In this document: positions 7,860 to 15,189 of the stretch, one piece after another
How positions within the stretch are numbered: the first letter of the stretch is position 1
Layout: every line of letters starts with the position of its first letter
Assembly: GCF_000718635.1 (NCBI RefSeq)
Contig: NZ_JOBF01000045.1
Location: 1-29,154 of the forward strand
DNA: 29,154 nucleotides
Direction: 5' to 3'
Source: Streptomyces varsoviensis
GTDB taxonomy: Bacteria > Actinomycetota > Actinomycetes > Streptomycetales > Streptomycetaceae
Program-made: the position numbers and the translations under genes
Notes under the pieces: model-generated
Databases searched by the model: none
What the model was told of the DNA's origin: nothing
Seen by the model: the letters and a program-made list of their open reading frames with translations, nothing else

Positions 7860-8125
7860 AGCGTTGTTGATACCGGTCGGGCTTGATCATGGCGAAGACC
7901 TCCGGTGTGGTAGAGGTGTCGAGTCTTCACCGCACGGAGGTCTTCGTGTCCCACCGTAATGCCCGGCTGACCGTTCATGGCAGGCGGCTGCTGGTCGACC
8001 GTGTCTGCGCCGGACGCCCCGTTGCGCACGTCGCTGCCGAGATGGGCGTCTCGCGCGTCACCGTTCACAAGTGGGTGCGCCGCTGGCGCTCGCGGTCGTG
8101 GGCGACTGATCGGTTACCGAGCAGG
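7860..8125 (+). mobile_element. IS481-family element, left-end fragment
   Basis: GTG at 7946, with CGGAGG just before it, opens a frame reading SHRNARLTVHGRRLLVDRVC and GRPVAHVAAEMGVSRVTVHK plus WVRRW. This is the N-terminal helix-turn-helix of IS481-type transposases, which are normally ~320 residues. Homology stops after about 58 residues (RLPSR) and the frame runs on into the asparagine-synthase-like pseudogene. The DDE catalytic core is absent, so it is a remnant. The left boundary near 7860 is an estimate. Confidence 0.75.
7893..7946 (+). promoter_or_regulatory. Hairpin covering the IS481 ribosome-binding site
   Basis: CGAAGACCTCCG (7893-7904) pairs perfectly with CGGAGGTCTTCG (7935-7946), leaving a 30-base loop. 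The right arm contains the CGGAGG ribosome-binding site and the first base of the GTG start of the transposase fragment. Transcripts entering from outside would fold and hide the start, a known way for insertion sequences to limit transposase production. Confidence 0.55.
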
Positions 8126-8139
8126 GGCCCGGTCACCGA

Positions 8140-9800
8140 TCAGAAACTGCACAGGGTGTTTCCGGCGATGCGGGCGGGTCGGTGGGCGGAGCTGACCCGG
8201 TGGTCGGGGTCGTACTGGGTGGTCGCGAGCGAGAGGCGGCAGCACTTCGTGTGCGGGGGCCTCGTCGGGATCCGGGCCGTCTGCTCCTCGCCGAGCGAGG
8301 ACGGCACGGCGTGGGCCAGCGAGCCGGGACTGCTTGAGTGTCCGCTCGTACCCTGATGCGTCGCTGCTGGCGGCCCGGCTCGCGGCGGGGGATCAGCAGT
8401 GGCCGCTCCGCAGCCCGTACGAGCGGATCCGGCAGGTGCCCGGCGGGTTCCGGCTGCTGCTCACCTCCGGTGCGCCGCCGCAGCTCGTCGATATCACGGG
8501 CATTACACCCGTGGACGAGCTGCGCGAAGGCGCCGAGCGGTTCGGCCGCGTTCTTACCGACGCTGTCCAGCACCGGTCGGCGCCGTCGGCGGGGCGGCGG
8601 GGGTCGGACCCGTCCGGCGGGCTGGACTCCTCGGCGGCCGCTGTGCTCGCCGCTGGCGTCGGCGGTATCGTGCACGCGACCACGTACACCGACGGTCACA
8701 CCAGCGGCGAGGATATGGCTGACTTTCGCCGCCCGGGCCGCCCAACTCGCCGGAGCCCGGGGCCGTTCGCCGCCGGCAGCGACGAGCTGCTGCCCTTCGG
8801 CTTCCCCGTGGGGCAGAGCCGACCGGGGCGGAGCCGGTGCTGGAGGTGGCGACGTACGCCATGGGCACGGCCTACCCGCACCCCGTACGAGGGCTTCCGC
8901 TGCACCTGACCGGATACGGCTGGGACATCGTGCTCGACGCCTCCAGCTCCTGCTGGGTCCGCCTCCTTAAGGACGGCTACCACCGCGAGGCTCACCGCCA
9001 GGTCATCGCGTAGGCCCGCCTGCGCAACACCGCTCCCGGCCCCTACTGGAAAGCCCTCGAACAGGCCGCCGACCCGGGCCGGGCCGAGTCCCTCGAAGTC
9101 CCTCGAACGAGCCACCAACGCCTTGGAGCGCGGGCCCATCGTCTCGGAGGCAGCCGTGGGCGGCTGGTTGTGGTGCCGCCTTGGCGTGGGCGCGTCCTGC
9201 CCCACGGCGGACGGGCGGCACCAGGTCGCCGCGCTGCTGCGGCGGGCCGCCCGCGCCCGGCCACTGCAGCACGCCGACGAGTTCGACCAGTGGACCGCTC
9301 TCCGGTCGGTCGGCGCCTCCCCGCCCGCGGCTGGACCCCGTACTCCGAGACGTTCGGCATCGGGCTGGCGCACCCGTACCTGGACGACGAGATAGTCCGG
9401 GCCGCAATCACTGACCCGGCGCTGGCCCGCCGCGGGCTGGTGACGTACAAGCCCCTGCTGTGGGCCGTACTGCCCAAGCTTCCGCACTGGCTGACCTCCC
9501 GCCGCTCGAAGGGATCGTTCACCACCCCGCGCCTCGCCGGATTCGCCCGCCACCAGGGCCAGCCGTACGAGCCGATCGTGTCGCGTCCGCTCGTGGCCGG
9601 TGGGCTCATCGATCCAGCCGTCGTACGCGCCGGGCTCGCGCAGGCTGCCCGGGGCAGAGCGCCACGACGGTCGCCGACCGGCACATCAACGTCCTGCGCC
9701 GCTATCTGTTCAGCATCAAGACCAGCGCCCCCGGCCAGAACCTGCGTCCCTCGGCGACCCGAACGCCGCTGAGGACGCAGCCGAGGGCGCCGACGAGTAG
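8140..9800 (+). pseudogene. Asparagine-synthase-like macrolactam cyclase, heavily frameshifted
   Basis: Fragments in all three frames assemble, in order, into one asparagine-synthase-like protein: MRAGRWAELTRWSGSYWVVA, then SVRSYPDASLLAARLAAGDQ (new frame at ~8334), the ATP-pyrophosphatase loop DPSGGLDSSAAA near 8610, LHLTGYGWDIVLDAS near 8905, an in-frame TAG at 9011, FGIGLAHPYLDDEIVRAA near 9355, and an acidic tail ending at 9800. I count at least four frame changes plus the TAG. Its short N-terminus and the GSYWVV motif resemble the cyclases that close the isopeptide ring of lasso peptides (albusnodin type) more than true asparagine synthetases. The 5' end is fused to the IS481 fragment. 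No precursor peptide, protease or transporter gene is nearby, so any pathway is gone. Confidence 0.75.
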
Positions 9801-9853
9801 CCGTGAGGCCGGCCTGCGGCTCACCGCATGGTCAAATCAGTCGCCCTCCCTTT

Positions 9854-9871
9854 CTTGAGCGATCGATCCAG
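9854..9871. promoter_or_regulatory. TetR operator candidate, site 1
   Basis: CTTGAGCGATCGATCCAG is an imperfect 18-bp palindrome (7 of 9 pairs) 18 bases before the TetR start codon. It matches the site at 10487-10504 in 14 of 18 positions. Its location over the promoter region of the TetR gene suggests autorepression. Confidence 0.65.
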
Positions 9872-9889
9872 ATCCGCTACGGTGGAGCC

Positions 9890-10468
9890 ATGGCGAGAAC
9901 CCGGGAATTCGACACCGAGGCGGCGGTGAGCCGCGCCATGGAACTGTTCTGGATGCGCGGCTACGAGGCGACTTCGGTGCGTGACCTGACGCAGCATCTG
10001 GGGATCGGGCAGGGATCCTTGTATGCCGCGTTCGGCGACAAGGAGGGCTTGTACCGGGCAGCGCTGGAGCGCTACCGCACCACCCTCGCCGCGGCCGCCC
10101 TGCGCAGCCTGGAGGAGGGGGCGGATGCCCGGGCGGCGATCCGTACGATGCTGCTCGAACGCATCCGGATCGCCGTGGAGAACGACGGCCGGGGCTGTCT
10201 GGCGGTCAATGCCGCCTGCGAGCGCCTCCCGCAGGACGCGGCGATCCGGCGCACCGTACGGGACATGCAGGACGCCAGTCGGGACGCGCTCGCAGAGGTG
10301 TTGCGGGCCGCGGCAGAACGGGGCGAGATCGCGGCGCGGCACGACCCGCATACGCTGGCGGCTTTCCTTGTCACGTTCCTCAACGGACTGCTGGTCTCCT
10401 CGAAGATCACCCCGGAAGCCCGCGCCCTGGAACCCCTCGTGGAGGTCGCGATGGCCGCCATCGGCTGA
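9890..10468 (+). CDS. TetR-family transcriptional regulator
   Basis: This 192-residue protein starts at ATG 9890 behind GGTGGAG. The N-terminal helix-turn-helix reads AVSRAMELFWMRGYEATSVR, DLTQHLGIGQGSLYAAFGDK and then EGLY. The Trp/Met-containing FWMRGYEATS and the C-terminal region (GCLAVNAACERL, AAFLVTFLNGLLV) resemble the subgroup that senses small organic or thiol-reactive compounds. Two near-identical palindromes lie immediately before this gene and between it and the next two genes. It therefore most likely represses itself and the downstream hydrolase operon until a ligand binds. All parts of the fold are present and the frame is intact, unlike the genes on its left. Confidence 0.92.
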   Translation: MARTREFDTEAAVSRAMELFWMRGYEATSVRDLTQHLGIGQGSLYAAFGDKEGLYRAALERYRTTLAAAALRSLEEGADARAAIRTMLLERIRIAVENDGRGCLAVNAACERLPQDAAIRRTVRDMQDASRDALAEVLRAAAERGEIAARHDPHTLAAFLVTFLNGLLVSSKITPEARALEPLVEVAMAAIG

Positions 10469-10486
10469 CCTTTTCACGCCCCAAAA

Positions 10487-10504
10487 CTGTATCGAACGAT
10501 CCAG
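10487..10504. promoter_or_regulatory. TetR operator candidate, site 2
   Basis: CTGTATCGAACGATCCAG is an 18-bp imperfect palindrome (7 of 9 pairs) in the gap between the TetR gene and the 435-residue gene, 74 bases before the latter's start. It shares 14 of 18 bases with site 1, including CGATCCAG. A shared site on both sides of a regulator gene is the usual sign of one regulon. Confidence 0.65.
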
Positions 10505-10578
10505 AAAAGTCCGGAGCCCGCCCAAACGCGGGACCCGGCGACATCCACCTCTGCCCCATCGACCACCGAGAAGGAACC

Positions 10579-11886
10579 ATGCCCCCCGCGCCCAACCCGA
10601 GCACACTCGCTCTCGGCGGTAGCCGCTGGAACACCTTCCCCGCAGCCGGCACCACCTTGACAGCCCGCGACTTCTTCACCGCCACCGAGCCGCTGTTGCA
10701 GGGCATCATCGATGACAACGCCCTCACCAGTGCCGATGGCAAGGTGCTGGAGGACCAGATCCGTGCGACCCTCGCTCTCGGCACACGGGAGACCTCCCTG
10801 CCGCTGGCCATCGGCCCGGACAGCGCCTTGGCAGCACGTGAACTGGGCGCGCAGGCCGAGATGATCGGCCGGGAGCTCGTCTCCTGGGCCGCCTCGGCCC
10901 TGGAGAAGCTGCTCACCAGCCGGATACCGCTGCCCGCCGGACCGCTGGTCGTCCGCAGCCACTGCTACGGCCACCTGCTCACCCCTCCTGCGGCCGATCT
11001 GCTCCTCGGCCGGCGCGGCGGCCCCGTCACGATGCAGCTCTTCAACGAGTGGCTGCACCAGATCGTCCTGCTGCGCGACGCCCTGCTGCCCTTTACCAAC
11101 TGGCAGGACGTGCCGCTCCTGATCACTCCAGCCGGGCTGCGGCACACCGAACCGGCCCGCGACGCTTTCCTCACCGAACTGCTGGTCCGCCAGATCCGGC
11201 ACTCCAGCATCGTGGACTTCGCCCGCCACGTCGTCACCGGCGCTGGCGGTCCGCCCGGCTACGGCTTCGAGACGGGCGGCGGCACCGCCCTGCCCGCCGT
11301 CCTCGACCAACCACCCCTGAGCGCGCCACGGCACCTGCTGACCTGGCGTGCCGGCCCAGCCGCCGAAGACACCGTCACGTATGTTGCCGAAATCCAGGAC
11401 TACTACGCAGCCCCTCGCACCCTCGTCGAGGACCTGCCGTCCGCCACCACTGCCCCGGGGCCGCCCACCGCTCGCACCGGCACCGGGCCGATCGCCGACG
11501 GAACGCGCCGCGCCCGCATCGAGATCACCCACGACGGCACCACCACCCACGTCGACCTCGGCCAGGCCCTGCGCGGCCATCGCTTCGCCCACCGCGCGGA
11601 ACCCGCCGCAGACGACGCACACTCCGACGCCGCGTCCCCCACCACGCCCCACACCGCGGCCGTGTGGTCCGCGCTGCGCGCACCGGGGCTCGTATGGACG
11701 CAAGCAGGCGACGTCACCCTGAACGCCACCGGACAGGACGATCTCGTCGTGCTGGCCCTGCTCGGCCGGCTCTACCCGGAGAACGTCATCCTGTGCCCCG
11801 CCGGCCGTTCCGCTGCCCAGGCGCCCTCGGAGGGCACCGGACCGAGCCATCTGGTGACGCTCGTCGATCCTCCGCAAGCCCGCTGA
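10579..11886 (+). CDS. Unrecognised 435-residue protein
   Basis: ATG 10579 follows GAGAAGGAA and opens an intact frame. I do not recognise the family. It has no signal peptide or membrane segment. The N-terminal ~300 residues look helical and globular, with LVVRSHCYGHLLTPP near 125 and FNEWLHQIVLLRDALLPFTNW near 155. Residues ~295-345 form a Thr/Gly/Pro-rich and Ala-rich spacer (RIEITHDGTTTHVDLGQALR). A short globular end contains GDVTLNATGQDDLVVLALLG. There is no visible catalytic signature. It is followed after 40 bases by an alpha/beta hydrolase in the same direction and preceded by a TetR operator candidate, so it is probably co-expressed with that hydrolase in response to a small molecule. 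Confidence 0.75.
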   Translation: MPPAPNPSTLALGGSRWNTFPAAGTTLTARDFFTATEPLLQGIIDDNALTSADGKVLEDQIRATLALGTRETSLPLAIGPDSALAARELGAQAEMIGRELVSWAASALEKLLTSRIPLPAGPLVVRSHCYGHLLTPPAADLLLGRRGGPVTMQLFNEWLHQIVLLRDALLPFTNWQDVPLLITPAGLRHTEPARDAFLTELLVRQIRHSSIVDFARHVVTGAGGPPGYGFETGGGTALPAVLDQPPLSAPRHLLTWRAGPAAEDTVTYVAEIQDYYAAPRTLVEDLPSATTAPGPPTARTGTGPIADGTRRARIEITHDGTTTHVDLGQALRGHRFAHRAEPAADDAHSDAASPTTPHTAAVWSALRAPGLVWTQAGDVTLNATGQDDLVVLALLGRLYPENVILCPAGRSAAQAPSEGTGPSHLVTLVDPPQAR

Positions 11887-11926
11887 CACCCGCACACATA
11901 GCGACGTACCAGAAAGGTTGACGAAC

Positions 11927-12808
11927 ATGATGTTCGACCATGAGGCAACGCCTGTCCGCACGGGCCGCGCCGCCGTCAATGGAACGAGTCTGCACTACCG
12001 CACAGCTGGATCCGGCCCCGCAGTGGTGCTCCTGCACGGCGTGCCCAAAACCAGCTATCACTGGCGCCACCTCGTCCCGAAGCTGACGCCCCACTACACC
12101 GTCGTCGTGCCGGACCTCCGCGGTCTCGGCGACTCCGCCCGGCCGTCGGAGGGCTACGATTCCGCGACGATGAGCGACGACATCGCCGAGCTGATGAACC
12201 ACCTCGGACACGAGACGTACGCCGTGGCGGGTGAGGACTGGGGAGCGGTGATCGGCTACCAGCTCGCCGCCCGCCACCGCGACCACGTCACCGCTCTCGT
12301 GTTCGCCGAGGCGCTGTTCCCCGGATTCGGCTTCGAGGACCATACGGCCCTCACCCCTGAGAACGTCTCCAGCGGCATGCACCTGTGGCATCTGGGCTTC
12401 TACTTCCAGCCCGACGTACCCGAGATGCTGATCACCGGGCACGAGCGCGAGCTCATCACCTACATGATCAAGAACGAGCGCAGCCGCCCCGACACCGCCA
12501 CCCCCGACGCGGTCGACGAATACGTGCGCTGCTACTCCATGCCGGGCGGCATTCGCGCGATGCTCTCGATCTACCGGCAGATGCTCGTCGACGCCGAACA
12601 GAACCGGCAAGCCGCACAGAAGAAGCTGGACATCCCGGTCCTGGCGCTGGGCGGATCCGCGTTCATCGGCGACCGCAACGAGTCCCAGATGCGACTCATG
12701 GCTCACGACGTCACCGGGCACGTCTTCGACGCCGGCCACGACCTGGCGGAGGAAGTGCCCGACGAGATGGCCGATGTCGTTCTTCCGTTCCTGGCCACGC
12801 ACCTGTAA
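11927..12808 (+). CDS. Alpha/beta hydrolase, epoxide hydrolase or dehalogenase type
   Basis: This is a 293-residue protein from ATG 11927, preferred over TTG 11918 because AGAAAGG lies 10 bases before it. It shows the oxyanion HGVP at residues ~37-40, DLRGLGDSARP at ~63, and the nucleophile elbow AGEDWGAVIG with Asp104 followed by Trp105. This is the Asp-Trp pair of soluble epoxide hydrolases and haloalkane/haloacetate dehalogenases rather than a serine esterase. The catalytic His is likely His271 in DAGHDLAEE. The cap region (~130-210) holds a Tyr (YFQPDVPE), which would favour epoxide opening; the choice between epoxide and C-halogen bond is not settled. It is the last gene of the TetR-controlled unit and is followed by a terminator. 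Confidence 0.9.
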   Translation: MMFDHEATPVRTGRAAVNGTSLHYRTAGSGPAVVLLHGVPKTSYHWRHLVPKLTPHYTVVVPDLRGLGDSARPSEGYDSATMSDDIAELMNHLGHETYAVAGEDWGAVIGYQLAARHRDHVTALVFAEALFPGFGFEDHTALTPENVSSGMHLWHLGFYFQPDVPEMLITGHERELITYMIKNERSRPDTATPDAVDEYVRCYSMPGGIRAMLSIYRQMLVDAEQNRQAAQKKLDIPVLALGGSAFIGDRNESQMRLMAHDVTGHVFDAGHDLAEEVPDEMADVVLPFLATHL

Positions 12809-12972
12809 CCGCACCTGACCGCCGAGGCAGGCGAGCTGAAGTGGCACGGGTGTGGGGCCTCGTCGCAACCGCAGTTGCCGCCGCCTCACTCGCCCGCCGG
12901 CTTCTCACGTGTTGAGCGACGCTGAAGATGTGCACGATGGCGACGTTGTGGTTGTCGACGGGGTGGGGTGAA

Positions 12973-13006
12973 ACACCCCCGCCGGCCGTCAGGCCGTCGG
13001 GGGTGT
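12973..13006. terminator. Hairpin terminator between convergent genes
   Basis: ACACCCCC (12973-12980) pairs with GGGGGTGT (12999-13006) around an 18-base loop that itself can pair (GGCCGTCAGGCC). It stands between the hydrolase gene (ends 12808) and the leftward ATPase gene (ends 13032). It probably terminates transcription from either side. No U-tract follows. Confidence 0.6.
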
Positions 13007-13031
13007 CATGAACGTGGTGTCGCTTTCGTCG

Positions 13032-13847
13032 TCACTCTGTCGCGTGTGTCTCGGTGATGGCGATGCGGGTGGATGACTCGTCGACGATGCTTTTCTCCTC
13101 GGTGAAGGCGGCGATGAGGGACTGCCAGGCGATGTTGTTGACCGAGCGGGGCAGGTCGCGGCTGGTGAGGTGGATCAGCTCGACGGCGTCGTCGGAGAAC
13201 AGCGTGTCCTGCCGTCCGGCGACCGTGATGTGGTGCTTGATGTAGCTGGCGGTCTCCTCCTTCGCCATCGTGGGCATCTGGTAGCTGATCGAGATCCGCC
13301 GGTCCAGCGCCGCCAGGCCGCCGTGCTTCATCCGCTTCCGCAGCGTGGGCTGGCCGATCAGCAGCACCGCGAACGGTGTTGTGGAGTCCATCTCGTAGTT
13401 GGTGAGCATGCGGATCGCATCGAGTTCGTGGTGGTCGAGCAGGCGCGACTCATCGATCACCACGGCCGGTGTCCGGCCCCGCTCGTCGACCTCTGCGGCC
13501 AGCGCGGTGGACGCTTGGGCCGCCAGAGCGGCCAGGTGGAACGTCGGGGCGCCGCCCAGGGCGGTGACGATGCGGTCGTAGAGGCCGCGCATGCCGACCT
13601 CCGGGTTGGGCTGGTAGATCACCGTGAAGCGGGCCGGGTCCAGCGAGGCGACGGCGCCCTTGAGGGCGACGGTCTTGCCGGAGCCGACCTCTCCGGTGAC
13701 CACGCCGATCGCCCGGTTGTTGATGCACCACGCGATGCGGGCCGCGGCTTCGCGGTGGGAGTGGTGCTGGTGCAGCATGGACGGGGCCAAGTCCCGGCCG
13801 AAGGGGATGCGGGTGGACGCGTAGTACCCCTGAATGCGGTCGATCAT
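13032..13847 (-). CDS. ExeA/TniB-like AAA ATPase of a transposon
   Basis: This intact 271-residue ATPase has Walker A GEVGSGKT at residues 52-59 and Walker B AVVIDES with Asp132-Glu133. Sensor and lid features appear in VLLIGQPTLRKRM and the DRRISISYQMP segment, followed by SRDLPRSVNNIAWQSLIAAF. Such ATPases assemble on target DNA and activate or direct the partner DDE transposase, as MuB and TniB do. The ATG at 13847 lies two bases after the transposase stop (13850), so the two genes form a coupled pair. The N-terminal YYASTRIPFGRDL segment is typical of the ExeA-like transposon group. The gene is intact, but its partner is broken. Confidence 0.88.
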   Translation of the reverse strand: MIDRIQGYYASTRIPFGRDLAPSMLHQHHSHREAAARIAWCINNRAIGVVTGEVGSGKTVALKGAVASLDPARFTVIYQPNPEVGMRGLYDRIVTALGGAPTFHLAALAAQASTALAAEVDERGRTPAVVIDESRLLDHHELDAIRMLTNYEMDSTTPFAVLLIGQPTLRKRMKHGGLAALDRRISISYQMPTMAKEETASYIKHHITVAGRQDTLFSDDAVELIHLTSRDLPRSVNNIAWQSLIAAFTEEKSIVDESSTRIAITETHATE

Positions 13848-13849
13848 CG

Positions 13850-15179
13850 CTACCCCCGCCCGCCGTCCAGCAGGGACGAGTAGTTGATGCCCTTCGCGGT
13901 GTTCGCCGTGTGCGTCTCGTCCAGGATCTTCAGGTAGTCGATTCCCGTCGACGGCGCCGGCTGGGCCAGCGTCTCCGGACTCGCTTTCGGATGCGTGTGC
14001 CGGCCCACCGGTGCGGAACCGCCTTCCCGGCCGTCTTCCCCGACGCCCTGACCTCGATCTCGGTCAGGTCGAACGGGTCGAAGACCAGCTCCACCTTCAT
14101 CCCGCTCAGCATCGGGTCGACCTCGTAGGTGTTGCCGTGCAGGCTGACCGTCGCGGTCTTCGTCACCGTCCGGAACTCCGACCACAGAAACGCCTCCCGA
14201 AGATCAGCGGGGCTGGGCAGCAGCAGCGGCTTGGGAATCGAACCCAGCCAGCGTTCGATCGGAGGCTGTCCCGTCTCCGAGTGCACCGCGCGGTGATAGA
14301 CCGTCTCCCCCCCGCGGTGAAAAGCCTGTTCAGCTCGGTGAGATGCTCGATCTGGCCGGCCCGTTCCTCATCGAGTTCGACGAGAAACTGATCGCGAACA
14401 GTGCGGAAGAACCGTTCGATTTTCCCGCGTCCCTGAGGCCGTACGGGCTTGGAGTGGGTGAGCCGGATCGCCAGACTCGCGCAGGCCCGCAGCAGCCACG
14501 GCTCGACGAAAGCACTCCCGCTGTCGACATAGATCGATTCCGGGACCCCGCGGGCTGAGAGCGCCGGCCGCAGGGCGGCGGCCAGGCGGACGGTGTCCTC
14601 GGTGAACCCGAACCGGTGCCCCACGATCGCCCGGGAATGGTCGTCGATGAAGGCGAACAAGTACGTTTTCCGGCCTGCGATCCTGGGGCCGTACACCGCG
14701 TCCCCGGTCCACAGCTCGTTGCCCCGGGCGGCCAACCGGCCGAAGACGGTCCTGTCCCCGCTGCCGGCGCCGGTCAGCCCGGCGGTGACGAAGTGCCGCT
14801 GCAGGGTGCGTTCGGTCGGTGACCAGCCCTGCGTCGTGCGCAAGATCCGCTGGATCTGCGCGGCCGTGCGGCTCGGTTTCTCCCGTTTCAGCGCGGCCGC
14901 CAGTTCCAGCACTTCCGGCGGCGTCCTGGGGACCGCCTTGCGTGGCTCGGGCACCAGTGCCGGGAACCCGCCGCGGCGGTAATCCCTGGCCCACCGGTCG
15001 ATCGTGCCCCTCGACACCCTCACCTGCTGGCCGAACGGATCGGTGTGTTCTTTCTCTGCCAACTCTCTTGCCAGCCACCGCGTTCACGGGTAGTCAGGGT
15101 GGTGTCCAGCAAGGTCCTGAACCAGGGAATAGCGGAACAGGCCGATCTGCCGGGCTCTCTCCGCCCGCCGGCTGATCAC
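13850..15179 (-). pseudogene. Mu-type DDE transposase, three frameshifts
   Basis: The protein begins at GTG 15179 (ISRRAERARQIGLFRYSLVQ), but a frame change near 15080 is needed to reach ARELAEKEHTDPFGQQVRVS and the helix-turn-helix RGTIDRWARDYRRGGFPAL. The longest piece (ATG 15062 to ~14310) has the rve catalytic core; counted from that ATG these are Asp121 (TGDAVYG), Asp180 (IYVDSGSAF) and Glu216 (GKIERFF). A base is missing at the seven-G run (14307-14313), after which the frame continues as HSETGQPPIERWLGSIPKPL and a Mu-type C-terminal beta-barrel (VSLHGNTYEVDPMLSG). A third change near 13990 leads to IDYLKILDETHTANTAKGIN. The active-site residues are intact but no full-length product is possible as written. 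Confidence 0.85.
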
Positions 15180-15189
15180 AGCCGGGCAG

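Larger units (their letters stand above)
12960..15180 (-). mobile_element. Mu/Tn552-like two-gene transposon, probably dead
   Basis: The unit consists of a DDE transposase gene followed two bases later by an ExeA/TniB-like AAA ATPase gene, the gene pair of Mu- and Tn552-like elements. The ATPase frame is intact but the transposase is frameshifted. The right boundary falls at or just before the 5' end of the relaxase gene (~15170-15180), the left somewhere after 12808. I could not pair terminal repeats by eye, so the limits are estimates. Confidence 0.6.

Noticed and set aside
12842..12915. 24-residue plus-strand frame after the hydrolase
   Set aside because: No ribosome-binding site and no features beyond chance.
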